Shown piece by piece: positions 43,393 to 52,312 of a stretch of 63,921 bases of DNA. Both the position numbers and the translations under genes were made by a program. The stretch comes from Sphingomonas sp. 37zxx. GTDB lineage: Bacteria; Pseudomonadota; Alphaproteobacteria; Sphingomonadales; Sphingomonadaceae. A model generated the notes under the pieces. It was not told where the DNA came from. It worked only from the letters and a program-made list of their open reading frames with translations, and did not search any database. Every line of letters starts with the position of its first letter. Within the stretch, counting starts at the first letter, position 1. The stretch spans positions 1-63,921 of the forward strand of contig NZ_JROH01000020.1 of NCBI RefSeq assembly GCF_000786205.1, given 5' to 3'.

Positions 43393-44990
43393 GCCAATCC
43401 CGCCCCTTCGAGGCGGATGACCGGCAGCAACGCGCCATCGGCAGCCGGCGGCAGGGTCAGCGTCAGCCCGTCCGAGGCGCGGCGCAGCGCGACTTCGCCG
43501 CCGCCCAGCAACGTCGCGCGTTCGATCCGGCCCGCAGCCCCGGTGCCCAATGCCTTGATCGTCACCGGCGTATCGGGCCAGCCGAGCAGGATGACGTTGA
43601 GCGCGCCGCCGCCGGTGGTGAACCGCACGTCGCGCGCGCCAAGCTTGGCGGCTTGCCCTTCATTATGCATGCCGCCCGACAAACCGGTCGGTCCCTCGCC
43701 ATAGATGCGCCAGGGGCGGGTGCCGTAGATTGCCGAGCCGTGGGTCGCGAGCCAGCCGCCGATCTGGTCGACGATCCGCTCTTCTTCGCTGTCGATCGTG
43801 CCGTCGCCGCGCAGCGGCACCGACAGGAGCAGATTGCCGTTCTTGGCCACGACATCGGCGAGGCGTTGCAGCACTTGCCGCGCCGGAACGTAGGATTTGT
43901 CGAGAAACCGGGCGCGATTATAGTGCCAGTCGCCGATGCAGGTGCAGGTCTGCCAGGGTTCGTCGCGCAGCCGATCGGAAAAGCCGCGCTCGATATCCTC
44001 GACCATCGCCTGGCGCTGGAACGCCGAGAGGTTCTTGCCCGTCAGTACGACATCGGTGCGCCCCGAGCGGCCGACGGCGTGGTTATAATAATGCGCCAGC
44101 GCCTCGAGCCCGACCGGGCCGAAGGGAAGGCCGTAATCGTCGAAATAGACGAGGTCGGGATTATAGCGTTCGACCAGGTGCCGTTGCCGGGCGAGCCAGC
44201 CGGCGACGAATTCGAGATTGGCGGCGGGGGCGAATTCCACCCAGCGACCGCTGGTGGCGTCGCGCCACGCATCCGTCTGCGCGATCGTGGTGAAGCCGCC
44301 GGGCGGGGCCATCACCGCGCCGGTATAGAGCGCCTGGGGATCGAGCCCGTCCCACCAGGTGCCGGCACCATCGGCTTTGGTCAGGCGCGCGGCGTCGTAA
44401 CGCTGGCCTGCGCGCGGTCCTTCGGCGTCATAGCCATAGGCGGTCTGCCACCAATGCCATGCGTGGCTGGTATGATTGCTGACGCCGAAGCGAAGCCCCT
44501 CGGCGCGGGTGGCCTGTTCCCAGCCGCGCACGATGTCGCGCTTGGGGCCGACGCGGGTGCTGTTCCACGGGTGCGGGCTGTCGAACAGGTCGAGATTGTC
44601 ATGGTGGCACGCCATGCCGACGATGTAGCGCGCACCCGCGGCCTTATAGCGGCGGACCAGCGCGGCGGGATCCCATGCCTGCGCCTTCCACGTGCCGATA
44701 ATGTCGAGAAAGCCGGTATCGGCGGGATGGCCATAGGTTTTCAGGTGGTGATCATAGACCGAATTGCCCTGCTGATACATTTGCCGCCCGTACCAGTCGC
44801 CCGCCTCGGGCTGGCATTGCGGTCCCCAATGGCCCCAGATGCCGAACTTGGCGTCGCGGAACCAGTCGGGCACCGTATAGGCGTCGGCCAGCGAGGACCA
44901 GTTGGGCTGGATCGTCGGGGCGGTCTGGGCGCGGGCGGCGGTGGCTGCCGACAATGCTGCCGATCCGGCCAGGAAGTCGCGACGTTTCAT
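43389..44990 (-). CDS. GH29 alpha-L-fucosidase
   Basis: 533 residues from ATG 44990 (ATGA overlap with the halogenase stop). N-terminal MKRRDFLAGSAAL with twin arginine suggests Tat export to the periplasm. GH29 features: DWFRDAKFGIWGHWGPQC, YIVGMACHHDNLDLFDSP, and LVYFDDYG with the likely nucleophile Asp284. A C-terminal beta-sandwich (residues ~410-533) follows. Releases terminal alpha-L-fucose, the substrate of the operon next to it. Confidence 0.93.
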   Translation of the reverse strand: MKRRDFLAGSAALSAATAARAQTAPTIQPNWSSLADAYTVPDWFRDAKFGIWGHWGPQCQPEAGDWYGRQMYQQGNSVYDHHLKTYGHPADTGFLDIIGTWKAQAWDPAALVRRYKAAGARYIVGMACHHDNLDLFDSPHPWNSTRVGPKRDIVRGWEQATRAEGLRFGVSNHTSHAWHWWQTAYGYDAEGPRAGQRYDAARLTKADGAGTWWDGLDPQALYTGAVMAPPGGFTTIAQTDAWRDATSGRWVEFAPAANLEFVAGWLARQRHLVERYNPDLVYFDDYGLPFGPVGLEALAHYYNHAVGRSGRTDVVLTGKNLSAFQRQAMVEDIERGFSDRLRDEPWQTCTCIGDWHYNRARFLDKSYVPARQVLQRLADVVAKNGNLLLSVPLRGDGTIDSEEERIVDQIGGWLATHGSAIYGTRPWRIYGEGPTGLSGGMHNEGQAAKLGARDVRFTTGGGALNVILLGWPDTPVTIKALGTGAAGRIERATLLGGGEVALRRASDGLTLTLPPAADGALLPVIRLEGAGLA

Positions 44991-46483
44991 GCGGCTGCTG
45001 CCTTGCGCGAGGGGTGGGCCAGAAAGGCGGTGTGCATCGGCATCGCCGCGACGCCGCGCCCGATCAGCGCGCGCATGCGGGCGAGCGTTTCGGTGCGCTG
45101 TTGCACGCTTTGCGCGGCGACCGGGTCGGATTTGCGCGGCCACAGGCCCTGACCCAGCATCACTGCGGTCCAGCTGGGTTCGCGAAACAGCTCGCCCGGA
45201 TCGAGCATCAACCGGCCATGCACCGCGAACAGGCCGATGCGGTCGGCCAGCGTCTGGGGGAGTTCCATCGTGCGGACATGGTTCCACAACGGCGAATCCT
45301 CGCGCCGAGTGAGGTGATAGTGCAGGATGACAAAGTCGCGCACCGCTTCGAACTCGCGAGTCATCAGGCGGTTGTATTCGGCGCTGGTGGCGGGATCGAA
45401 ATCGCCATCGGGGAACAGCGACATCAGCGTCACGATCCCTGCCTGCACCAGATGGATGCTGGTCGATTCGAGCGGCTCCAGAAACCCGGCGGCCAGGCCC
45501 AGCGCTACGACATTGCCGTTCCAGAAACGCTGTCGCCGGCCGGTGGTGAACCGTAGCAGGCGCGGGTCGGCGGTGGCCGGTCCGTCGAGTGCCGCCAGCA
45601 AATCGGCCGTGGCCTCGTCATCGGAGATATAGCGGCTGCAATAGACATGGCCGTTGCCGACGCGATGTTGCAGCGGGATTCGCCATTGCCAGCCGGCGGT
45701 GCGCGCGGTCGATCGGGTGAAGGGCATCGGCGCGGCATCGGCGACGCTGGGCACCGCCACCGCGCGGTCCATCGGCAGCCAATGCGACCAATCGACATAG
45801 CCGGTTTGCAGCGTCTGTTCGATCAGCAGGCCGCGAAAGCCCGAGCAATCGATGAACAGGTCGCCTTCGATCCGCTGGCCATCGGCGGTGACGACGGCGG
45901 CGACATGACCGCGCGAGTCTTGCTCGACATCGACGATACGCCCCTCGATCCGGGTGACGCCGCCGGCGATGGCGCGTTCGCTGAGGAAGCGGGCATAGCG
46001 GACGGCGTCGAAATGCAGCGCATAGGCCATGCGCGAATGGACATGCGCCGGATCGTCGACCGGGCGGACGAACCGGCCAGCATAGGCCGCCTGGGTGACC
46101 AGCGAATAGTCCGCCAACGCGCCGTCGCGGGCGCACAGCCAATGCTGGTGAAAGGGGATGCCGTTCAGATCGGCCCCGAAATGGCCGAAGGGATGAAAAT
46201 AGCGCTCACCGATCGCGCCCCAGTCGCGAAACTCGATCCCGAGCTTGTAGGTAGCGCCCGTTGCGCGGATCAGTTCGTCTTCGTCGATGCCGAGCAGCCG
46301 GTTGAATTGCAGGATCGGCGGGATCGTCGCTTCGCCGACGCCGACGGTGCCGATGTCAGCCGATTCGACCAGCGTGATGCTGAATTGGCCGGGGCCGAAC
46401 TGGTGCGCGAGCACCGCCGCAGCCATCCATCCGGCGGTCCCACCACCGACGATCACCACACGCCGGACTGGTCCCGCGCTCAT
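44987..46483 (-). CDS. Flavin-dependent halogenase of the tryptophan-halogenase family
   Basis: 498 residues. FAD motif GGGTAGW (13-19), the halogenase lysine Lys80 in ATYKLGIEF (PrnA Lys79), WxWxIP as GWQWRIP, and a glutamate Glu339 in PLESTSIHLV equivalent to PrnA Glu346. A ribosome site GGGAGG precedes the ATG. All hallmarks of an active enzyme are present. Members of this family next to TonB receptors in sugar loci are common in Caulobacterales and Sphingomonadales, but their substrate in that setting is unknown. Co-transcribed with the GH29 fucosidase and divergent from the big TonB receptor. Confidence 0.9.
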   Translation of the reverse strand: MSAGPVRRVVIVGGGTAGWMAAAVLAHQFGPGQFSITLVESADIGTVGVGEATIPPILQFNRLLGIDEDELIRATGATYKLGIEFRDWGAIGERYFHPFGHFGADLNGIPFHQHWLCARDGALADYSLVTQAAYAGRFVRPVDDPAHVHSRMAYALHFDAVRYARFLSERAIAGGVTRIEGRIVDVEQDSRGHVAAVVTADGQRIEGDLFIDCSGFRGLLIEQTLQTGYVDWSHWLPMDRAVAVPSVADAAPMPFTRSTARTAGWQWRIPLQHRVGNGHVYCSRYISDDEATADLLAALDGPATADPRLLRFTTGRRQRFWNGNVVALGLAAGFLEPLESTSIHLVQAGIVTLMSLFPDGDFDPATSAEYNRLMTREFEAVRDFVILHYHLTRREDSPLWNHVRTMELPQTLADRIGLFAVHGRLMLDPGELFREPSWTAVMLGQGLWPRKSDPVAAQSVQQRTETLARMRALIGRGVAAMPMHTAFLAHPSRKAAAA

Positions 46484-46534
46484 CAGATCCTCCCGATTCT
46501 GCTTTATCTGTGTTCATCGATAGCGGGGCCTTCG

Positions 46535-46570
46535 TAAATATGAAAGTCGCGCTTGATCACTTCATATTTA
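46535..46570. promoter_or_regulatory. Perfect 10-bp inverted repeat in the divergent halogenase/TonB receptor promoter
   Basis: TAAATATGAA (46535-46544), 16-base spacer, TTCATATTTA (46561-46570). AT-rich arms in GC-rich DNA, 84 bases before the TonB receptor ATG and 52 bases before the halogenase ATG. Strong operator candidate, possibly for the IclR regulator encoded at 49688. Confidence 0.55.
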
Positions 46571-46653
46571 AAAGATAAGTCTACCAATGACAACGATTAC
46601 GCTGAGCTGAAGCGGAAAACCGCTCTCGATGACGGCGACGTGGGGGGATACTG

Positions 46654-49584
46654 ATGCGTGTAACCAAAAATCTATCGAACCCGGCGTTGCGGGGCGGCGC
46701 GTCGGCGATTGCGATGGCGCTGTTCGGTGCCTGCGCTCCGCAGGTTGCCTGGGCGCAGGACCGCGTCGAAGCGCCGGCGGAAGACCAGGCCGCGCAGGAC
46801 GACACGGGTGAAGTCGATGAGATCGTCGTCACCGGGCTGCGCCAGTCGCTGGCAAGCGCGCAATCAATCAAGCGCAACGCCGATCAATTCGTCGATTCGA
46901 TCACCGCGCAGGACATTGGCCGCTTGCCCGACGTCAACGTTGCCGAAGCGTTGCAGCGGATTTCGGGCGTGCAGATCACGCGCAATCGCGGCGAAGGCAG
47001 CGGCGTCGCGGTTCGCGGCCTGACCCAGGTGCGTACCGAATTGAATGGCCGTGATATTTTCTCGGCCAGCGGCGGGCGTGGCCTGTCGTTCGAAGAGGTC
47101 GGTTCCGAACTGCTGGCGGGTGTCGACGTGTACAAGAACCCGTCGGCCGATCTGGTCGAGGGCGGATTGTCGGGCACGGTGAATTTGCGGACTCGGTTGC
47201 CGTTCGATCAGTCTGGTCAATTGATAGCGGTAACCGGCGGCGTAACCTATTATGATCTCATCGAAAAAAGCGGTCAGCAGCTAGCGGGGCTTTACAGCAA
47301 CCGCTGGGACACCGGGATCGGCGAAATCGGTTTCCTGGCCAATGTCGGCTATCAGACCACGTCGTTCCGCGAAGACACGGTCGTCACCGAGCCGTTTTAT
47401 CAGCGTGGTCCCGCCGCACCTGGGGTGCAGACGCCGATCAACGGGTTCGCGAATCAGACCGTGTTGTTGCCGCACGGCGGCGGGTTCGAAACCGCTTATG
47501 GCGATCGCGAGCGGCTGAGCGGTGCGGCGGCGCTGCAATGGCGTCCAACATCTGGGCTGGAATTCTACGCGCAGTATTTCCGGGCGGATTACAAGTTCAA
47601 CGAAGCGGGCAATTCATTCTTTGCCTATGGCTCGGATTTGCTGCCGTCACCCAATCGTCCGTTTACCGTCGATGAAAATGGTATCGTTCGCACCGGTTAT
47701 CTTTCCAATCCCGGCGTCGATTCGGTTAATTTCGGTACGGTGCGCGACACCAGCACGACCGATATTTCGGGCGGGGTCCGCTGGGATGTCACCAGCAATC
47801 TGCTTCTGACGGTGGATTATCAGCATATCGATTCGACCGTCGAACAGACGACGATGAACCTCACCGCAAGCGCGCTGAATCCGCGTACCAGCGTGCCGGG
47901 TGCAGGCCAAAGCTATGATCTGTTCTTCGACATCAGCGGCGATGTGCCGGTGTTCCAATCGACTACGCCGGGATATTTCAGCAACCTTGCCAATTACGGC
48001 ATGACCGCGATCCTGCCCTATGGCGAAATGAACGACGCGGCGGCGGATGCGCTGCGCGCCGATCTGACCTGGGATTTCGGCGATGACGGGTTCATCCGCG
48101 ACGTCCGCGTCGGCGGTCGCTACACCGAAAAAAGCGCGATCAACCGCAACACCACCTATGGCACCTGGTCAGCGATCGGCCAGAGCTGTGCCAACTGGTC
48201 GGGCGATTGCAAGCGGCTTTCGGACTTCCCGCAATTCGCGCAGCCCAACCCGTTCCAGGCAGACCTGCTGCGCGGCAGTGCCCGCGATACCGTGTTCGGC
48301 CCGGTCTGGCAGTTTGCAGACAATCTGGTGCTCAACCCGCAGGCGGCGTTCGATGCGGTGCGCCAAGCTAGCGGCCAGCAGGTCGAGTTCCGCGACTATG
48401 ATTCTCCCGACGCCTTTTTGGGTACGATCAACGAAAAAACCTATGCCGCCTATGTCCGCGTGGGATTTGGCGGAGAAGTGGGGACGGTGACCTTCGACGG
48501 TAATGTCGGGGTGCGCGCGGTGCGGACCGAGACGCTGGCGTCGGGCCGCCGCCTGCTCACCTATCGCGATCCCGCCGCAACCGGGGGCGTCGGCACCAAC
48601 GTTCCCAACATCATCGTCGACGAGGATTTCAGCGGCGGGCGTAATTTCGACCGGTATCTGCCAAGCGCCAACATCAAGGTGAATCTGACCGAGAAGCTGC
48701 TCCTTCGCGGCGCATTTTCGCAGAATTTCTCAAGGCCAAGTTTCGCGCAACTGAACCCGCAGTTTAATCTGCAGCCAAGCTATACCGATGCTGGCGACGT
48801 CCGCGCATTGGTGCCCAATGTCGCGACGCCGGGTACGCCTTATGATCCTGTTACCAATCCATATGTCGGCACCGGCACCGCGCTTGGCGATCCGAACCTG
48901 AAGCCTGAGGAAGCGACCAGCTATGACCTGGCGCTGGAATGGTATTTCGACAATGTCGGTTTCGTGTACGTCACGGGTTTCTACAAGAATCTGAAGAACC
49001 TGCTGGTCGAACGTGCGGCGGCGCCGGTGTTCGAGCAATTGCCAGGGGTGGGCAATGTCCGCTTCAACGTTCGCCGCTGGGTGAATGAATCCGAAGGCTA
49101 TGTTCGCGGGTTCGAAGTGGGCGGGCAGAAATTCTTCGACTTCCTGCCGGCACCGTTCGACGGGCTGGGGGTGCAGGCCAACTACACCTTTGCCGACAGT
49201 GACGCCGGCGTCACCGCAGCCGGCGACATCAACAGCACCACCGAAATCAGCGTTCCGCTCGTCAACCTGTCGAAGCACAGCTACAATCTGGTCGCGCTGT
49301 ACGATAAGAACGGACTGAACATGCGGGCCGCCTATAACTGGCGCAGCAGTTTCCTGCAGGGGACGGCGAATACCGGCACCCAGAACCTGCCGATCTTTGG
49401 CGAGGCCTATGGCACGCTCGATGCGTCGATCACCTATGACGTGACGCGGCAGTTCGCGATCACCGTCGATGCGCAGAACCTGCTCGATACCGCGTTCAAA
49501 TCGTATCAGATATTCGATGATCGCCCGCGCGATTATGGCATCAACGATCGCCGTTTTTCGGTTCGCGCGCTGGTGCGGTTCTAA
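46654..49584 (+). CDS. TonB-dependent receptor, sugar-utilisation type
   Basis: 976 residues, ATG 46654 with GGGGGGA upstream. Signal peptide ending near AWAQ (residues 31-35), TonB box DEIVVT (55-60) followed by GLRQSLASAQSIKR, the form typical of the large carbohydrate receptors of Caulobacter, Xanthomonas and Sphingomonas. Plug, then a 22-strand-type barrel ending in FSVRALVRF with the final Phe. Predicted to import oligosaccharides, here probably xyloglucan fragments, given the flanking GH29, GH35 and GH31 genes. Confidence 0.93.
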   Translation: MRVTKNLSNPALRGGASAIAMALFGACAPQVAWAQDRVEAPAEDQAAQDDTGEVDEIVVTGLRQSLASAQSIKRNADQFVDSITAQDIGRLPDVNVAEALQRISGVQITRNRGEGSGVAVRGLTQVRTELNGRDIFSASGGRGLSFEEVGSELLAGVDVYKNPSADLVEGGLSGTVNLRTRLPFDQSGQLIAVTGGVTYYDLIEKSGQQLAGLYSNRWDTGIGEIGFLANVGYQTTSFREDTVVTEPFYQRGPAAPGVQTPINGFANQTVLLPHGGGFETAYGDRERLSGAAALQWRPTSGLEFYAQYFRADYKFNEAGNSFFAYGSDLLPSPNRPFTVDENGIVRTGYLSNPGVDSVNFGTVRDTSTTDISGGVRWDVTSNLLLTVDYQHIDSTVEQTTMNLTASALNPRTSVPGAGQSYDLFFDISGDVPVFQSTTPGYFSNLANYGMTAILPYGEMNDAAADALRADLTWDFGDDGFIRDVRVGGRYTEKSAINRNTTYGTWSAIGQSCANWSGDCKRLSDFPQFAQPNPFQADLLRGSARDTVFGPVWQFADNLVLNPQAAFDAVRQASGQQVEFRDYDSPDAFLGTINEKTYAAYVRVGFGGEVGTVTFDGNVGVRAVRTETLASGRRLLTYRDPAATGGVGTNVPNIIVDEDFSGGRNFDRYLPSANIKVNLTEKLLLRGAFSQNFSRPSFAQLNPQFNLQPSYTDAGDVRALVPNVATPGTPYDPVTNPYVGTGTALGDPNLKPEEATSYDLALEWYFDNVGFVYVTGFYKNLKNLLVERAAAPVFEQLPGVGNVRFNVRRWVNESEGYVRGFEVGGQKFFDFLPAPFDGLGVQANYTFADSDAGVTAAGDINSTTEISVPLVNLSKHSYNLVALYDKNGLNMRAAYNWRSSFLQGTANTGTQNLPIFGEAYGTLDASITYDVTRQFAITVDAQNLLDTAFKSYQIFDDRPRDYGINDRRFSVRALVRF

Positions 49585-49608
49585 CCATCTTGCCCTGTTC
49601 CTTCCACC

Positions 49609-49643
49609 TGGCCGGACGAACCCTGGTTTGTCCGGCCATTTTT
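49609..49643 (+). terminator. Rho-independent terminator of the TonB receptor gene
   Basis: TGGCCGGAC (49609-49617) pairs perfectly with GTCCGGCCA (49630-49638), and AACC/GGTT pair inside. Five T follow (49639-49643). It lies 25 bases past the receptor stop. Confidence 0.88.
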
Positions 49644-49687
49644 ATAGGTGGTTGCCGCCCGGTGCGGTGGCTGCTTAACTCCTGCCG

Positions 49688-50497
49688 ATGAACGACCTTG
49701 CAAGCGTGGCAGTGCCGGCGGAAGCGCCTCTGGATGACGATCGCCGCTACAAGGCGCCGGCGCTGGAAAAGGGGCTCGACATATTGGAGCTGCTGGCAGC
49801 GGAAGCGGAGCCGCTGACGCTGACCGGGATCGTGCATCGGTTGGGGCGATCGCATGGCGAATTGTTTCGCATGGTCCAGGTGCTCGAATATCGCGGCTAT
49901 CTGGAGCAGGATCCGGTGAGCGACGGATATCGGCTGACCGATCGGTTGTTTTCGCTGGGCATCCAGCAGCCACGCACGCGCAATCTGATCGAACTGGCGC
50001 TGCCGATCATGCGGCAAGTGGCGTCGGAATGTGGGCAGGCCTGCCATCTGGCGCTGCATTCGCAGGGCGAGATGGTGGTGGTGGCGCGGATGGAATCGAG
50101 CGAACAGATCGGCTTTTCGGTGCGGGTGGGCTATCGCAAGCCGCTGATGCAGGCAGCCTCGGGGCTGGTGCTCTATGCCTTTCAGCCCGACGATGTGCGT
50201 GCGCGCTGGGAAGCGTTGCTTGCCCCCAAGCCCAAGGCCGCCGAGCTGGCGGCGTTTCGCGCATCGGCGCAGGAGGTGCGCGAAAAGCGGCTGGGCATGA
50301 CCCCGAGCAAGTTCGTCGCGGGCGTGTTCGACATTTCGGCCCCGGTGATGCGCGGCGGTGCGGCGGCGGCGGCGTTGACGATGCCGTATCTCGAAACCTT
50401 GCAGCCGCGCGTTTCCAAGGAACATGCCGCCCGCATCGTCTGCGCGGCGGCCGACAGTATCGCCCTGCAGCTTGTCGAGGGTGACAGCCGGGTCTGA
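49688..50497 (+). CDS. IclR-family transcriptional regulator
   Basis: 269 residues. N-terminal winged helix (ALEKGLDILELLAAEAEPLTLTGIVHRLG, residues ~26-54, then RSHGELFRMVQVLEYRGYL). C-terminal effector domain with RVGYRKPLMQAASGLV and ISAPVMRGG, matching the ligand-binding part of IclR proteins. It sits between the TonB receptor and the GH35/GH31 pair and most likely senses a sugar or sugar acid from the locus. Its sites may include the repeat at 46535-46570. Confidence 0.9.
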   Translation: MNDLASVAVPAEAPLDDDRRYKAPALEKGLDILELLAAEAEPLTLTGIVHRLGRSHGELFRMVQVLEYRGYLEQDPVSDGYRLTDRLFSLGIQQPRTRNLIELALPIMRQVASECGQACHLALHSQGEMVVVARMESSEQIGFSVRVGYRKPLMQAASGLVLYAFQPDDVRARWEALLAPKPKAAELAAFRASAQEVREKRLGMTPSKFVAGVFDISAPVMRGGAAAAALTMPYLETLQPRVSKEHAARIVCAAADSIALQLVEGDSRV

Positions 50498-50656
50498 CCG
50501 ATCGGTCGGCAGGGACTAACACCGTCCTCGGTTGAAATATCATGCCGAAGCGGTTGTTCACAGGGAAAAACCAGTTGCACGTATAGACGGCTTTGGGCAC
50601 CAAGGATCGGCGTCGAAAGAAGCGCAGCAGCACTGAATTTGGGAGATCGTCCGGCG

Positions 50657-52312
50657 ATGACACCGCTAACGCGCCTGACCGCCATCGCCTTTGCCGCGAT
50701 CGCTTCGACCGCGATCGCATCGATCGCTATCGCCAGCGCTCAGGCCCGCGATGGGGCGCTGCCGCGGATCGCCACCGAAAATGGCCGCCACGCGCTGATG
50801 ATCGACGATGCGCCGTTCCTGATGCTGGGGGTGCAGGCGAATAATTCGAGCAATTATCCGGCGGTGCTGCCGCAGGTGTGGCCGATGGTCGAGCGGGTGC
50901 ATGCCAACACGCTGGAGATTCCGGTCGCGTGGGAACAGATCGAGCCGGTCGAAGGGCAGTTCGATTTCAGCTATCTCGACGCGCTGTTGCCACAGGCGCG
51001 CGAACGCGGCGTTCGGCTGGTGCTGTTGTGGTTCGGGACGTGGAAGAACACCTCGCCGGGCTATGTGCCGACATGGGTGAAGACCGATAACCAGCGCTTT
51101 CCCAGGATGCGGACCAAGGATGGCAAGGCGCATTATGCCCTGTCGCCGCATCATCGCAATACGCTGGAGGCCGACAAAAAAGCGTTCGTCGCGCTGATGC
51201 GCTATCTGAAGGAGCGCGATCCGCAGCATAGCGTCATCATGGTCCAGCCCGAGAATGAAGTCGGCGTCTATGGCCAGAACCGCGACCATTCGCCCGAGGC
51301 GAACCGGCTGTTCGCCGCGCCGATCCCGCAGGCGCTGGGCCAGGCGACCGGCAAGCGCGGCACCTGGACCCAGGCGTTCGGCGAGGGGGCCGAGCAGGCG
51401 TTCAACAGCTGGTACACCGCACGCTATATCGACGAGATCGCGGCGGCTGGAAAGGCGGTGAAGGATCTGCCGATGTTCACCAATGCGGCGGTGGGCGACC
51501 CCTTTGCGCCGCCGGGCAAATCGGGCGGCGCGAGCGGCGGACCCGACTGGCAGGTGATCGATGTCTGGAAGGCCGCCGCGCCCCATATCGATGCGGTGGG
51601 GCCGGATCTGTACGGGCGCGATGCCAAGAATTACCTAAAGTTCCTCGACCATTATGACCGGCCCGACAATGCGCTGATCGTTCCCGAAACGGGCAACGCC
51701 GCCGAGTTCGCGCGCTTTTTGTGGCCGGCATTGGGGTATAACATGATCGGGTGGGCACCGTTCGGGATGGACCTGACCGGCTATTCGAACCATCCGCTGG
51801 GTGCGGCCGAACTCGATCCCGCGACGCTCGATGCGTTCGCGTCGAAATACAGGCTGCTGGCGCCGATGGCGCGCGGTTGGGCGCGGCTGGCGTATCGGCA
51901 CCCCACCTGGGGCACTGCCAAGGGTGCGCCCGAGGAGCAGCAGACCCGGCAGTTCGGCGCGTGGCGGGTGTCGGCCAAATATGGCGAATGGCAGTTCGGC
52001 AGCATGGATTCACCCTGGCTGAAGGCGTCGCCGCCACCGACCGCCGATCAGCCGGTGGGCGGTGCCGCGGTCATCCACATCGCGCCCGACCAGTTTCTGG
52101 TGGCGGGCAGCGACGTCCGCATCAGCTTCGCCAAGGCCGAAGAGAGCGCGTCGGCGACCGGGCTGATGCTCAAGGTGGAGGAGGGGACGCTGGCCGATGA
52201 CGGCAGCTTCCGTTTCCGCCGGATGTGGAACGGCGACCAGACCGATTACGGATTGAACTTCACGCGGCAGCCGGTGTTGCTGCGCGTCACGATGGGAACC
52301 TACCGACCATGA
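50657..52312 (+). CDS. bgl35A: GH35 beta-galactosidase with DUF5597-type C-terminus
   Basis: 551 residues from ATG 50657 (GGGAGA upstream). Signal peptide of about 30 residues. The barrel has the acid/base glutamate Glu201 in QPENEVG and the nucleophile Glu344 in VPETGN; the C-terminal part (residues ~390-551) resembles DUF5597. Size and layout match Cellvibrio japonicus Bgl35A, which removes galactose from xyloglucan side chains. The following GH31 gene starts in its stop (ATGA, 52309-52312), so both are made together. Symbol is used by analogy. Confidence 0.85.
   Translation: MTPLTRLTAIAFAAIASTAIASIAIASAQARDGALPRIATENGRHALMIDDAPFLMLGVQANNSSNYPAVLPQVWPMVERVHANTLEIPVAWEQIEPVEGQFDFSYLDALLPQARERGVRLVLLWFGTWKNTSPGYVPTWVKTDNQRFPRMRTKDGKAHYALSPHHRNTLEADKKAFVALMRYLKERDPQHSVIMVQPENEVGVYGQNRDHSPEANRLFAAPIPQALGQATGKRGTWTQAFGEGAEQAFNSWYTARYIDEIAAAGKAVKDLPMFTNAAVGDPFAPPGKSGGASGGPDWQVIDVWKAAAPHIDAVGPDLYGRDAKNYLKFLDHYDRPDNALIVPETGNAAEFARFLWPALGYNMIGWAPFGMDLTGYSNHPLGAAELDPATLDAFASKYRLLAPMARGWARLAYRHPTWGTAKGAPEEQQTRQFGAWRVSAKYGEWQFGSMDSPWLKASPPPTADQPVGGAAVIHIAPDQFLVAGSDVRISFAKAEESASATGLMLKVEEGTLADDGSFRFRRMWNGDQTDYGLNFTRQPVLLRVTMGTYRP

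Noticed and set aside
42732..45152. 806-residue plus-strand frame across fuconolactonase and fucosidase
   Set aside because: Overlaps two well-supported genes and shows no recognisable domain; GC-driven open frame.
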